Assembly: GCA_963716685.1 (NCBI GenBank)
Contig: CAVQTR010000003.1
Location: forward strand, 2,976,001-3,040,000
Reading direction: 5' to 3'
Source of the DNA: JALYXI01 sp963716685
GTDB taxonomy: Bacteria > Acidobacteriota > Terriglobia > Bryobacterales > Bryobacteraceae
DNA length: 64,000 nucleotides
Positions within the stretch are counted from its first letter, which is position 1. Each line of letters opens with the position of its first letter. Under the pieces are notes generated by a model. That model saw only the letters and a program-made list of their open reading frames with translations. It had not been told where the DNA came from and did no database searches. Below, piece by piece: positions 27,149 to 34,968 of the stretch. A program made the position numbers and the translations under genes.

Positions 27149-27739
27149 ATGACTGGTATGAAGAAACCGGCTCCCGCTGACTACCCTATCCTTCCCGAAC
27201 TGGCGGACCGCTGGAGTCCGGTGGCCTATTCACCGCGGGCGGTGGAACCGGAGAAGCTGCACCGGCTGTTTGAAGCGGCCCGCTGGGCGCCTTCGAGCTC
27301 GAATGAGCAGCCGTGGAGCTTCGTGGTGGCAACGAGCGATCATCCGGCCGATTTCGAACTGCTGGCGTCATGTCTGGAACCTGGGAATGCATGGGCGCGG
27401 ACGGCTCCGGTGCTGGCGCTCTCGGTGGCGCGTCTGGTGCTGGCCGGAACGGACAAGCCGAATCGGCATGCCTATCACGACGTGGGGATGGCTGTGAGCA
27501 ACCTGCTGGCGCAGGCCACGGCGGAAGACCTGATGGTGCACCAGATGGCCGGCTTCGACGTGGAAATGGCGCGGCGGAACCTGAGTGTGCCCGCCCATCA
27601 CGACCCGGTCGCGATGATCGCGATCGGGTATTACGGCGAACCGACGCCCAGGCAAAAGGAGCGGGAAGAAAAGCCGCGCTCGCGCAAGCCAATCGATCAG
27701 TTCGTGTTCGGCTCGCACTGGGGCAAGCGGCTCTTCTGA
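27149..27739 (+). CDS. Nitroreductase family protein
   Basis: The roughly 196-residue flavoprotein shows the nitroreductase signatures: RWSPVAYSPRAVEPEKLHRLFEAARWAPSSSNEQPW-type FMN phosphate loop (SSSNEQPW), the long QxxPW region, and DVGMAVSNLLAQA. Members reduce nitro groups, quinones or flavin with NAD(P)H. The start is ATG 27149 or 27158, both without a strong ribosome-binding site. It is divergent from the GAF-ANTAR gene. Confidence 0.88.
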   Translation: MTGMKKPAPADYPILPELADRWSPVAYSPRAVEPEKLHRLFEAARWAPSSSNEQPWSFVVATSDHPADFELLASCLEPGNAWARTAPVLALSVARLVLAGTDKPNRHAYHDVGMAVSNLLAQATAEDLMVHQMAGFDVEMARRNLSVPAHHDPVAMIAIGYYGEPTPRQKEREEKPRSRKPIDQFVFGSHWGKRLF

Positions 27740-27766
27740 TACAGCACTGCAGGTAAGGGAAGACTG

Positions 27767-28168
27767 ATGGAAAATTCCAGCGAGAATGAATTGCTGTTGA
27801 GCGCGCTCCTTCAGGACCATAGTGAGGCGCGCGAAGACTCTTCGACTATCGTTCGCATAACGGGATGGAGTGCAACCGGAGAGCGCATCGCAAAAATCCG
27901 GGTTACTGTGACCTCGCTGGACACAAAGCCGGGGTATACGGCAACCGGACACGACGTGCACTGATCGGTCCTATGAGGGGCGAGTATGTGTTGCGGGTCG
28001 AAGCTCCCGGCTTTGACCCAGGCCGCAGATCCTGAGAGCTCACGAGCCCGATTTATTTCGAATGATGAGGGTGTCTACCTTTTGCTGGTCCTTGCTGATC
28101 CTGAGAAAGGGCTGACGATACTCAATTCCCAGCCCATCCGTATCCATTTAGGCGAAGATTCGAGGTAA
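27767..28168 (+). CDS. Small Ig-like/CarboxypepD_reg-type protein, broken by three single-base insertions
   Basis: The reading frame starts at ATG 27767 with an AAGGGAAGA ribosome-binding region 8 nt before it. It would encode a beta-rich domain (IRVTVTSLDTKPGYTATG) that ends at TGA 27962. The sequence then continues in the other two frames (EGEYVLRVEAPGFDPG) and again in the first (DEGVYLLLVLADPEKGLTI). Removing one base near 27957-27963, one in the GGGG near 27977-27980 and one near 28036 gives a continuous 132-residue protein, and the span of 402 nt minus 3 is divisible by 3. The middle portion is typical of carboxypeptidase regulatory-like domains. Two UGA codons in the first frame raise, but do not support, a selenoprotein reading. 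Confidence 0.55.
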
Positions 28169-28180
28169 GGCGGTCAGCAA

Positions 28181-28975
28181 CTAAGGCGCGGTCTTCTCCA
28201 TCAGCTCGATACCGGCGCCCGAGGGGTCCGCAAGCAAAGCGACCCGGGCCTTGACTTCGGGCATCGCCTGGGCAGCAGAGTCAAATTTCACGCCGTTGGC
28301 TGCGAGCTTCTTACAGAGTTCATCGAGCCCTTTCACTTCGAACACGACGTAGTCGATCGCGCGCCCTGCCGTAGGAGCCACGGAAGCTGCCTGCGTAAAC
28401 GTGAGTTTCGCTCCCGGGAACTGCACAGAGTCCGCGTCGTCGTCCTGACCGGGCCGTCCGCTCAGGTTTTTGGCATACCACTCTGCCGTCTCCTTCGGCT
28501 GGGCGGAATGGTAGTGGATATGATTGAACTCCAGCGGCGCGTACATCGAGTTGTCTTCCATCAGTTCGACGCGAACGCCATCGGGTCCGTCAAAGATCAG
28601 GCGGTCGTCGGCGCCCTTCGGATGAGTGGCCTTGTAAGGAGTTTTCGCCAGCTTGTCGACGAAGGGCTGCAGGTCCGGAACCTTCAAAGCGAGATGGTCG
28701 ATTGCGGATCCGGCAGTCGGACCCGAAGGCGGCTTCTTCGAAAACAACAATGTGGCGCCTAAAGTACTAACTCCATTCAGCGACTCGTAACGGTAAGTAG
28801 AGGCGCCGATCACGTCCTTCCAGAAGGCGATCGCCGCATCCGGGTCGGCGGAGTTGAGGTGAATGGCTGCCACAGTTACGTTGCGCTCGCCGCGCTGAGG
28901 CGGCTGCCCGAAAGAAGCGGCTGCAGAAAGAAGGAGCAGGAGAAAGGCGGTGACCGGCTTATAAGACAGCGGCAT
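28181..28975 (-). CDS. Exported glyoxalase/VOC family protein with two VOC halves
   Basis: A signal peptide (residues 1-23, ending in FGQ) is followed by two paired beta-alpha-beta-beta-beta units. The first is NVTVAAIHLNSADPDAAIAFWKDVIG; the second is FNHIHYHSAQPKETAEWYAKNL. This is the vicinal oxygen chelate layout, in which two halves form a metal site. The reaction is unknown; VOC proteins include glyoxalases, dioxygenases and fosfomycin-type resistance enzymes. Export is unusual for this fold. Confidence 0.8.
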   Translation of the reverse strand: MPLSYKPVTAFLLLLLSAAASFGQPPQRGERNVTVAAIHLNSADPDAAIAFWKDVIGASTYRYESLNGVSTLGATLLFSKKPPSGPTAGSAIDHLALKVPDLQPFVDKLAKTPYKATHPKGADDRLIFDGPDGVRVELMEDNSMYAPLEFNHIHYHSAQPKETAEWYAKNLSGRPGQDDDADSVQFPGAKLTFTQAASVAPTAGRAIDYVVFEVKGLDELCKKLAANGVKFDSAAQAMPEVKARVALLADPSGAGIELMEKTAP

Positions 28976-29385
28976 GGCTGCAGGCTATGGTAGCAGCCGC
29001 GAGAGTGCGTTGCACAACGTCAGGTATCTAGCAGCCATGCAACGTTCGATGCGTTCGCAGTTCCTCGTGCGCAGCTCTGCACTGATTCAGCATTCGTTCC
29101 CAGATCTCTCTGACGCGTCGCCCTCGCGTCCCATTATTCCCATTCGCGGAGACGTGCAGCATCTCATCGGTCGCTTTCGCCAGCGCGCCTGCCTGCAGCG
29201 CAAACTGATTTACCAGCGCAACCCGCATCGGACATGGTTTATCGGTATCGGGCAGAGCGCATCCAGCTTTCTGCCGGAAGGCGAGGCCTTAGGGGGAAAG
29301 TAACTACAGGCTAGCAGTTAACTTTCGGTATAGTGCCTCGGTGCTGCTTCTATTAGTAACCTCCGGCACCTTGCGGGATGAGAAG
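28976..29385. other. Region of 410 bases without a confident gene
   Basis: No convincing coding region was found. A 109-codon frame on the plus strand (28974-29303) has no recognisable domain or start signal. A 66-codon minus-strand frame is listed separately. The 3' part holds the inverted repeat described at 29296-29393. Confidence 0.6.
29028..29228 (-). CDS. Possible small protein of 66 aa (uncertain)
   Basis: An ATG frame encodes a helix-prone, charged peptide (VREIWERMLNQCRAAHEELRTHRTLHG). Its composition is less random than the opposite-strand frame, but it has no ribosome site and no known family. It may be a relic. Confidence 0.25.
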   Translation of the reverse strand: MRVALVNQFALQAGALAKATDEMLHVSANGNNGTRGRRVREIWERMLNQCRAAHEELRTHRTLHGC

Positions 29386-29393
29386 TTACTTTC
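29296..29393. repeat. Inverted repeat GAAAGTAACT ... AGTTACTTTC, 98 bp apart at the ends
   Basis: GAAAGTAACT at 29296-29305 is the exact complement of AGTTACTTTC at 29384-29393. A third related copy (AGTTAACTTTC) lies between them and can pair with the first. The right arm overlaps the stop codon region of the beta-propeller gene. This could be the folded 3' end of that transcript or a small mobile-element relic. Confidence 0.45.
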
Positions 29394-30489
29394 GTAGCTT
29401 CAGAATGGTTCCGGTATCTGTGGCAACCCAGACATTGTCTTCGTCCGGAGCGGCTAGGAAGGTCCGGTGCGCCTCCACCTTGTAGTCCACCGGCATCTCC
29501 TCCCAGGACTCCATGTCCGTGCTGCGCAGGATTTTCACCTTGCCTGGAATCGGGCTGTTATGGACTACCCCGGTGCTTTGAATGCCGGAAAGATAGACGG
29601 TGCCTCCGGGCAGAAGCATCACGTCCGAAATGGCGCGATCGGCGCGCCGGAAAATGCGCGTACTTTTGCCGCTGTGCCCGTCAACTCGATACACCTCGGA
29701 CGGCCATTCGAAGTTGTTCGTGAACTCGATCAGCCCGACCGACGCGCCATCGGGAGCAAAGCTGATCTTCGTCACACGCCCGAAGATGGAAGCCGTCGAG
29801 GTGTCCCAGGTCTTTCCGGCGTCGCGCGTTTGCAGCAGCACCAGTGTTGAGGGCCACTGCCGCCGATTCCTGGCTGCTTCCGGATCCATCCAGTCGGGCA
29901 CCTTGTTGTAGCGCGGCGGTTCGTTCCAGCCGGCAATGATCCCATCGTGCGCATTGGCGAAGGAGATCATGCCGTACGTGGTGTAAAGCGCGTTGGTCTG
30001 CGGCTCGGCGGCGGCGGCCAGCGGAGCCCAGGTGGTGCCCCCATCGGTGGTCTGCCAAACCTGTTTTCGTTCACCCGCCGCCCAGCCGTGCTGGCGGTCA
30101 AGGAAGCCGATGCGCAGGATGTCCTTCATGTCCTTGGGCAGCAAGAGCTTGTGCCAGCTGCGTCCGGCTTCCTCGGTCTGCCAGATGCCGTTGTCAGTAA
30201 CCATCCAGCCCAGAGTGTCATCAAGAAAGAAGAGCGAGGTCCCGATGTCTTTCACCGGGATCGGCGTCCAGTGCAGACCGCCATCGCTGGTGACCAGAAC
30301 GGTGGGTTTGGATTTCTTGTTTTCGAAGATGTACCCCGCGGCGATGCCACGTTTGGCGGAGGGAAACTTCAGGTCGTTGATGTAGAGCGAGCTCTGCATC
30401 TGGCTGTACGAATACTGGACTTCCCACTTATCGGCGGAGAAAAGCGGCGCGGCGCACAGGGCCGCGAGGAGCACAAGGCGAATGTTCAT
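29386..30489 (-). CDS. Exported beta-propeller protein, Ycf48/BNR-repeat type
   Basis: A signal peptide (residues 1-19) is followed by 350 residues of blade-like repeats: VTSDGGLHWTPI, QTEEAGRSWHKL, QTTDGGTTWAPL, QTRDAGKTWDTS and LRSTDMESWEEM. These are BNR/Asp-box motifs (S/T-x-D-x-G-x-x-W), as in Ycf48-like photosynthesis-assembly and sialidase-type propellers. The protein is probably periplasmic or extracellular and binds a ligand rather than cleaving one. It starts 1 nt after the GAF gene stop, so both belong to one operon. Confidence 0.82.
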   Translation of the reverse strand: MNIRLVLLAALCAAPLFSADKWEVQYSYSQMQSSLYINDLKFPSAKRGIAAGYIFENKKSKPTVLVTSDGGLHWTPIPVKDIGTSLFFLDDTLGWMVTDNGIWQTEEAGRSWHKLLLPKDMKDILRIGFLDRQHGWAAGERKQVWQTTDGGTTWAPLAAAAEPQTNALYTTYGMISFANAHDGIIAGWNEPPRYNKVPDWMDPEAARNRRQWPSTLVLLQTRDAGKTWDTSTASIFGRVTKISFAPDGASVGLIEFTNNFEWPSEVYRVDGHSGKSTRIFRRADRAISDVMLLPGGTVYLSGIQSTGVVHNSPIPGKVKILRSTDMESWEEMPVDYKVEAHRTFLAAPDEDNVWVATDTGTILKLRK

Positions 30490-31083
30490 TTACAGTCTGG
30501 GACGGACCGGGCCGGATGACATGACCAGGTCGACATGATTGGCTTCGTTTTCCACCGAAACGGGCATGCGTGCCAAAACCAGGACGCAGCCTACCTGCTC
30601 GCCAACAGTGGTGAGCATCTCCATCTCACCCCCGGTGTGCTGGTGCGGTGCACGGTGCTGCACGTTGATCACGCCCACCACTTTGTTGCGTGAAATTACC
30701 GGGGCCGAAAGAAATGCCTCGTAGGTATCTTCTTTTAATTCACCGAAATACTTAAAGCGGGGATCTTTGAATGCCTCCCGCGGGATGGACAGCAGCCGGC
30801 GCTCCCGCGCTACCCAGCCGGTGAGACCTTCGTTCAGGCGGAGCCGCACCTTGCCAATGGTGTCCGGGTGCGGTGTGTTGGAAGCGCAAAGAACCAGCTC
30901 GTCGTTATCGATCAGGTAGACCAAACAGGAATCGCACTCCATAAACTCCGTGACGAGCGAAACCACGCCTTGGAGTACTTCCTGCAGGCTCATATCCCGC
31001 ACCATGAAGCGGCTCACCTTCTGGAACAGGCGCAACTGCTCCTCGGTGCGCTGCAGGCGCAACTCGAGATCCTTTTTGGCCAC
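30490..31083 (-). CDS. GAF domain protein
   Basis: This 197-residue protein has a short coiled-coil head (LELRLQRTEEQLRLFQKVSRFMV) and one GAF domain (CDSCLVYLIDNDELVLCASNTP, then LNEGLTGWVARERRLLSIP and GVINVQHRAPHQHT). It closely resembles the first GAF of the GAF-ANTAR gene 4 kb away, which suggests duplication. It has no output domain. Start is GTG. It precedes the beta-propeller gene in an operon. Confidence 0.85.
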   Translation of the reverse strand: MAKKDLELRLQRTEEQLRLFQKVSRFMVRDMSLQEVLQGVVSLVTEFMECDSCLVYLIDNDELVLCASNTPHPDTIGKVRLRLNEGLTGWVARERRLLSIPREAFKDPRFKYFGELKEDTYEAFLSAPVISRNKVVGVINVQHRAPHQHTGGEMEMLTTVGEQVGCVLVLARMPVSVENEANHVDLVMSSGPVRPRL

Positions 31084-31137
31084 GCCTTATTATACGAGCG
31101 ATTGCGGGCGGACGCGCCGGACGGCTACACTCACCTA

Positions 31138-31893
31138 ATGGTTACCATGACCGCCTGGGAGGGGCCAGGCTGTCCGTTTCGCATTGAATTCGCAACGCGG
31201 AAACTGGAGGAAATCCGGGACGCGGTGGTGCGCGCGTTTTACTCCATGCCACGCGGAGGAATCGAAATCGGTGGAGTTCTTTTTGGGACGCGCGACGGGC
31301 AGCGGCTCCGGATTGAAGAGTATCGGATGCTGCCATGCGAGCACAAGCTCGGTCCCGGCTTTCAGCTCTCCGCGCGGGATCGCGAGGCGCTGGCGAAGAC
31401 GATCGCCGAGGGCCCGCTGGAGCCATTGGGATGGTTCGTTTCTCATACGCGCAGTGAAATCGCGCTTTCACCGGCGGATCTGGAAATCCAGGAACAATAC
31501 TTTCCGAAAGCCTGGCAGATTGCTCTGGTGCTGAAACCGGCGAATATGCGGCCCATGCGTGCTGGTTATTTCTGCCGCGCGGCGGATGGTCACATGCCCG
31601 GTGAGAAGAGCTGCGGCGATTTCACGGTTGAGGTTGTTGCGCTCGAAGCCCTGCCCCAGGCGGAACCGGCCACCGTGCCTCCGCCGCCGGCTCCAACCCC
31701 GACCGTCGCCGCGAGTCAGCAGGTTGCCACTCCTGTGCTCGTCGAGCATCGCATTCCTCGCTTTGCCGAAGCCTCGGCAGTCAGCGGCGGGAATGCGTGG
31801 GTTTGGATAGCGGCGTTGGTAGCCGTTCTGGTCCTCGGCGTGGCGGCCTGGGTGACACGCGCGTCGTGGATGCCGGCTCTTGTCATGCAATAA
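31138..31893 (+). CDS. Membrane-anchored MPN/JAMM-like protein with altered metal site
   Basis: The N-terminal 150 residues form an MPN (JAB1/MPN/Mov34) fold. GGIEIGGVLFG supplies the conserved Glu43, and GWFVSHTRSEIALSPAD is the JAMM motif region. The canonical first histidine of the HxH zinc pair is Val101; His103, Ser111 and Asp114 are kept. A proline-rich linker (about residues 175-190, PATVPPPPAPTPT) leads to one C-terminal transmembrane segment near residues 222-244. The protein is therefore probably not a peptidase and may bind ubiquitin-like or other partners at the membrane. ATG 31138 or 31147 could be the start. Confidence 0.72.
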   Translation: MVTMTAWEGPGCPFRIEFATRKLEEIRDAVVRAFYSMPRGGIEIGGVLFGTRDGQRLRIEEYRMLPCEHKLGPGFQLSARDREALAKTIAEGPLEPLGWFVSHTRSEIALSPADLEIQEQYFPKAWQIALVLKPANMRPMRAGYFCRAADGHMPGEKSCGDFTVEVVALEALPQAEPATVPPPPAPTPTVAASQQVATPVLVEHRIPRFAEASAVSGGNAWVWIAALVAVLVLGVAAWVTRASWMPALVMQ

Positions 31894-31901
31894 ACTAAAG
31901 G

Positions 31902-33212
31902 ATGACACCGCAACTGAGCTGTATCGAATGCGAGGCGCAATTTGCCGTCACCGAGATCCTCTACAACTGCACGCATTGCGACGGGTTGCTGGAGACGCGG
32001 TACTCCGCCTCGGCAAATACGCCCGAAGAACTAAAGGCGCTCTGGCGCGGACGGCGCACCAGCAACGCTCCGCTAAATACCAGCGGTGTCTGGCGGTACC
32101 GGGAAATGATCCCGTTTCTGGGCGATGAAGCGCATGCGGTAACCCTGCGGGAGGGCAACACGCCCCTGCTGCCGGCGCCGCGTGCCGCCGAATATGGCCG
32201 GCTGGACAAGCTGGTGTTCAAACACCAGGGGTTTAATCCCACCGGGAGCTTCAAGGACAACGGAATGACGTGCGGGGTCTCGCAGGCGGTGCGGCTCGGG
32301 CGGCCCCGCGTAGCGTGTGTCTCGACGGGCAACACCTCCGCTTCCATGGCAGCTTACGCGAGCGCAGCAGGCATCGAGCCCCTGATTTTCATTCCCAACG
32401 GGAACATCGCCTATGGCAAGCTGGCGCAGGCTCTCGAGTACGGTGCCCGTACCTTCCAAGTGGACGCTAACTTCGATCAGATTCTGGCGCTGGTGCGCGT
32501 TCTGGCCGAGAAACTCGGCATTTATCTGCTGAACTCCATCAATCCGTTTCGCATCGAGGGGCAGAAGACAATCGTCATCGAGATGCTGGACCAGCGTGAC
32601 TGGCTGGTTCCCGACTGGATCGTACTGCCGGGCGGCAATCTGGGGAACACCTCAGCGTTCGGAAAGGCGCTGCGGGAGCTTTTCGATCTAGGCTTTATCG
32701 CCAAACTGCCGAAAATCGCGGTCGTGCAGGCGGAAGGGTCGGCGCCGTTCTATGACTTCATCGAGCGCGGAGGCAAATTCCGGCCCATAGGACATCCGGA
32801 GACGCTGGCCACAGCCATCAAAATCGGCGATCCGGTTTCCTGGCCGAAAGCCATGCGGGTGATGCAGGAAACGCACGGCGTCGTCGAAAAAGTCACCGAG
32901 CAGGAGATTGCCGACGCCAAAGCGGTCATCGGACGGTGCGGAATCGGCTGTGAGCCGGCCTCGGCGGCAACTCTGGCAGGAATCCGCAAGTTGCGCGCTG
33001 CCGGCATTATGCGGGTCGACGACGATGTCGTGGCGGTGCTGACCGGCCACGTATTGAAGGACCCGGACTACATCTTCAAATACCACACCGGCAAGCTGGA
33101 AACGGGCGATGGCAGGAAGATCGCCGGGACCTATGCAAACGCGCCGCAGGTGGTCCCCAACGACGCGGATGCGATCGCACGGCTTCTGGAAGTGGAGCAG
33201 CCCGTCGCGTAA
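31902..33212 (+). CDS. thrC: Threonine synthase
   Basis: The 436-residue enzyme makes threonine from O-phosphohomoserine using PLP. It has an N-terminal zinc-ribbon-like CIECEAQFAVTEILYNCTHC, the PLP lysine Lys118 in FNPTGSFKDNG, and LPGGNLGNTSAF phosphate-binding Gly/Asn loop. It lies 8 nt downstream of the MPN protein gene. No thrA or thrB is next to it. Confidence 0.95.
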   Translation: MTPQLSCIECEAQFAVTEILYNCTHCDGLLETRYSASANTPEELKALWRGRRTSNAPLNTSGVWRYREMIPFLGDEAHAVTLREGNTPLLPAPRAAEYGRLDKLVFKHQGFNPTGSFKDNGMTCGVSQAVRLGRPRVACVSTGNTSASMAAYASAAGIEPLIFIPNGNIAYGKLAQALEYGARTFQVDANFDQILALVRVLAEKLGIYLLNSINPFRIEGQKTIVIEMLDQRDWLVPDWIVLPGGNLGNTSAFGKALRELFDLGFIAKLPKIAVVQAEGSAPFYDFIERGGKFRPIGHPETLATAIKIGDPVSWPKAMRVMQETHGVVEKVTEQEIADAKAVIGRCGIGCEPASAATLAGIRKLRAAGIMRVDDDVVAVLTGHVLKDPDYIFKYHTGKLETGDGRKIAGTYANAPQVVPNDADAIARLLEVEQPVA

Positions 33213-33275
33213 CTTTCGGCCTCGCCCGAACATCTACTGTTAAGCTTTTCTAATAAAGGACACGGAGCTCCGAAT

Positions 33276-33983
33276 TTGGATCGATATTTGTACCGTCTGC
33301 TTGCGTCGTTTTGCCTCCTTTCCTGTGCCGGCCTGGCACAAACTCCCAACGAATTGGCCGCCAAAACTTCCCCGTCCTGGCTCGAGGAGTTTCTGCAGCT
33401 GCCAGTCATTCGGATGTTCGAGCCCGCTCCCAAACCGGCCACGAGCGGTTGCGCCGTCGCCGCGCTGCCGGCCATTGCGGACGAACAGGCGCTGCGTTTC
33501 GAGGCAAATGCCGGGTCGGCGGCGGTGGTGGACATCGGAGGACTCACTCCGCCGACCGCTCGCGCGCTGGCTCGCTTCCAGGCGATTCTGGAAAAGATTG
33601 GTGGCAAGCTGAAGCTGACGTCCGCGTACCGCCCGTCTCCTTACCAGGCGCATCTGCAGGCGGTCTGGGACAAATGGAAACAGCTGCGGAATGTGCGCGA
33701 CGAGGGTTGCCAGATGCTCCGGGCGCAGGTGGAGCAGGAGTTCACGCTGCACCAGCTGCTCGAAACGCAGCGGCCAGTCCCGGTTTCCGATCACACGCTC
33801 GGCATCGGTTTCGACGCGGCGGTCATCATGCCGATCCGGGCACATCTGCGGCGGCGCGTTTCAGCCGATTCGCTGGCGCGGATGGCCGGCCTGCGGCGCC
33901 CGGACGTGCTGCACGACCCGGTGCACTTCCGCTTCGTGGGCACAGTTGCCGCCACCACGCGACGCCGCGGCGTACGGGCCTAG
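33276..33983 (+). CDS. Exported M15-family D-Ala-D-Ala carboxypeptidase-like protein
   Basis: The 235-residue protein has a signal peptide (to about residue 21, LAQ) and the M15/VanY zinc-site motifs: SDHTLGIGFDAAV (the SxHxxGxAxD type, with Ile-Gly-Phe in place of the usual residues) and HDPVHFRF with the third ligand. It should cleave peptidoglycan stem peptides in the periplasm. The TTG start has CGGAG 8 nt upstream. Its stop codon TAG is the first three bases of the inverted-repeat element at 33981, so its C-terminus may have been changed by the insertion. Confidence 0.8.
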   Translation: MDRYLYRLLASFCLLSCAGLAQTPNELAAKTSPSWLEEFLQLPVIRMFEPAPKPATSGCAVAALPAIADEQALRFEANAGSAAVVDIGGLTPPTARALARFQAILEKIGGKLKLTSAYRPSPYQAHLQAVWDKWKQLRNVRDEGCQMLRAQVEQEFTLHQLLETQRPVPVSDHTLGIGFDAAVIMPIRAHLRRRVSADSLARMAGLRRPDVLHDPVHFRFVGTVAATTRRRGVRA

Positions 33984-34133
33984 TGTCCTAAAGGTGCGTT
34001 GAGCGTTGAGGGCGCTTACAACTTTTGAATGCCGGTCAAGTTCGACGCCAACAGTTGAACAGCAGCGTGTTTTATGGGACTTTTGGGCAGCGTCAACCGC
34101 TTTGCCATTTCGCCAGTAATTTTTAGGACACTA
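33981..34133. mobile_element. 153-bp MITE-like element with 12-bp terminal inverted repeats
   Basis: TAGTGTCCTAAA at 33981-33992 and its perfect complement TTTAGGACACTA at 34122-34133 bound the element. It carries no long open frame. Ends beginning and finishing with TA fit a TA target duplication as in IS630/Tc1-mariner elements. It interrupts the end of the M15 peptidase gene and lies 39 bp before tRNA-Sec. Confidence 0.6.
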
Positions 34134-34172
34134 CCCGCCGTTTTGTTGTCGCCCCCGCGTTACAATCGCGAC

Positions 34173-34266
34173 GGAAGCTATTCCTGGCCGGTGCCGGGCA
34201 CGGACTTCAAACCCGATGTGCGGCACTTGTGTCGCGGGTGGGTTCGACACCCACTAGCTTCCGCCA
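34173..34266 (+). tRNA. selC: Selenocysteine tRNA, anticodon UCA
   Basis: The gene has the special features of tRNA-Sec. An 8-bp acceptor stem (GGAAGCTA/TAGCTTCC) plus 5-bp T stem (GTGGG/CCCAC) gives the 13-bp helix. A 6-bp D stem with a 4-nt loop is present (34183-34198), as is a long variable arm with a 7-bp stem (34220-34235). Anticodon TCA is at 34207-34209 within CTTCAAA, and an encoded CCA is at 34264-34266. Two oddities are seen: a bulged A at 34216 in the anticodon stem and an A-C mismatch at its loop end. It would decode UGA as selenocysteine, in agreement with selD at 15608. Confidence 0.95.
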
Positions 34267-34275
34267 GCCGCCTCG

Positions 34276-34968
34276 TTACAGACGGCTCAGTTCGGCCAGA
34301 TCGAGGCGTCCGGTATAGATCGCCATGCCAACGGCCGCATGAATGTGCATCGCCTGCAGCGCGCGGATGTCTTCCATCGTCGTGATCCCGCCGGCGGCCG
34401 TAATCTCGTTCGTCGTCGCCGCGCGCAAACGGCGGAACCACTCCAGATCCGTACCCTGCATCATGCCTTCCTTGTCCACATAAGTACAAAGAAATGCCGA
34501 GCAGTATGGCTCGAGCGAGCGAATCACTTCTTCGGCGCTGAAATCCATCGCGGCGCGCCAGCCTTTTACCGTGATCTTGCCGCCCTTTGAATCGAGCGCA
34601 ATGTGCAGCCGTTCCCGGCCCACGGCGTCCACCATGCTTTGCAGCAGCGCAAAGTTCGCACCCGATTCTGTGAACGCCGCCGTGCCCACAATCACCCGCC
34701 ACGCACCCTGCGACACCAGCGCCTGAGCACGCTCCGGCGTGCGTACGCCACCGCCGATGCGCGTGCGAGCGTTAGCCGCAATCAGTCGAACCAAATCATC
34801 ATTGGCGCCGCTGCCGATCGCCGCATCCAGATCGATCACCTGAATCTCGGGAAACGCCGCGAACTTCTCAATCATCGCGAGCGGCGCATCGCCCTCCAGC
34901 GCCTTCTCGCGGCCCTGTACCAGCTGCACCACCTTGCCGCCCATCAGATCGATGCAGGGAACGATCAT
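34276..34968 (-). CDS. hisA: ProFAR isomerase HisA (divergent type)
   Basis: The 230-residue (beta/alpha)8 barrel isomerises ProFAR to PRFAR in histidine synthesis. It has the catalytic Asp7 in CIDLMGGKVVQL, ALDSKGG with the second Asp, and the phosphate-binding GGIT/GMAIYTG loops. It differs from the usual HisA in details such as the first strand and a shorter length, but position in the operon is unambiguous. It overlaps hisF by 4 nt (ATGA). It ends the operon 9 bp from the tRNA-Sec gene on the other strand. Confidence 0.9.
   Translation of the reverse strand: MIVPCIDLMGGKVVQLVQGREKALEGDAPLAMIEKFAAFPEIQVIDLDAAIGSGANDDLVRLIAANARTRIGGGVRTPERAQALVSQGAWRVIVGTAAFTESGANFALLQSMVDAVGRERLHIALDSKGGKITVKGWRAAMDFSAEEVIRSLEPYCSAFLCTYVDKEGMMQGTDLEWFRRLRAATTNEITAAGGITTMEDIRALQAMHIHAAVGMAIYTGRLDLAELSRL

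Noticed and set aside
27962..27976. Two in-frame UGA codons as selenocysteine in the small gene, given selD and tRNA-Sec
   Set aside because: The conserved pattern continues in other frames, and no SECIS-like hairpin was recognised; base insertions explain it better.
28974..29303. Plus-strand 109-codon frame
   Set aside because: No start signal, domain or usual composition; only the region is reported.
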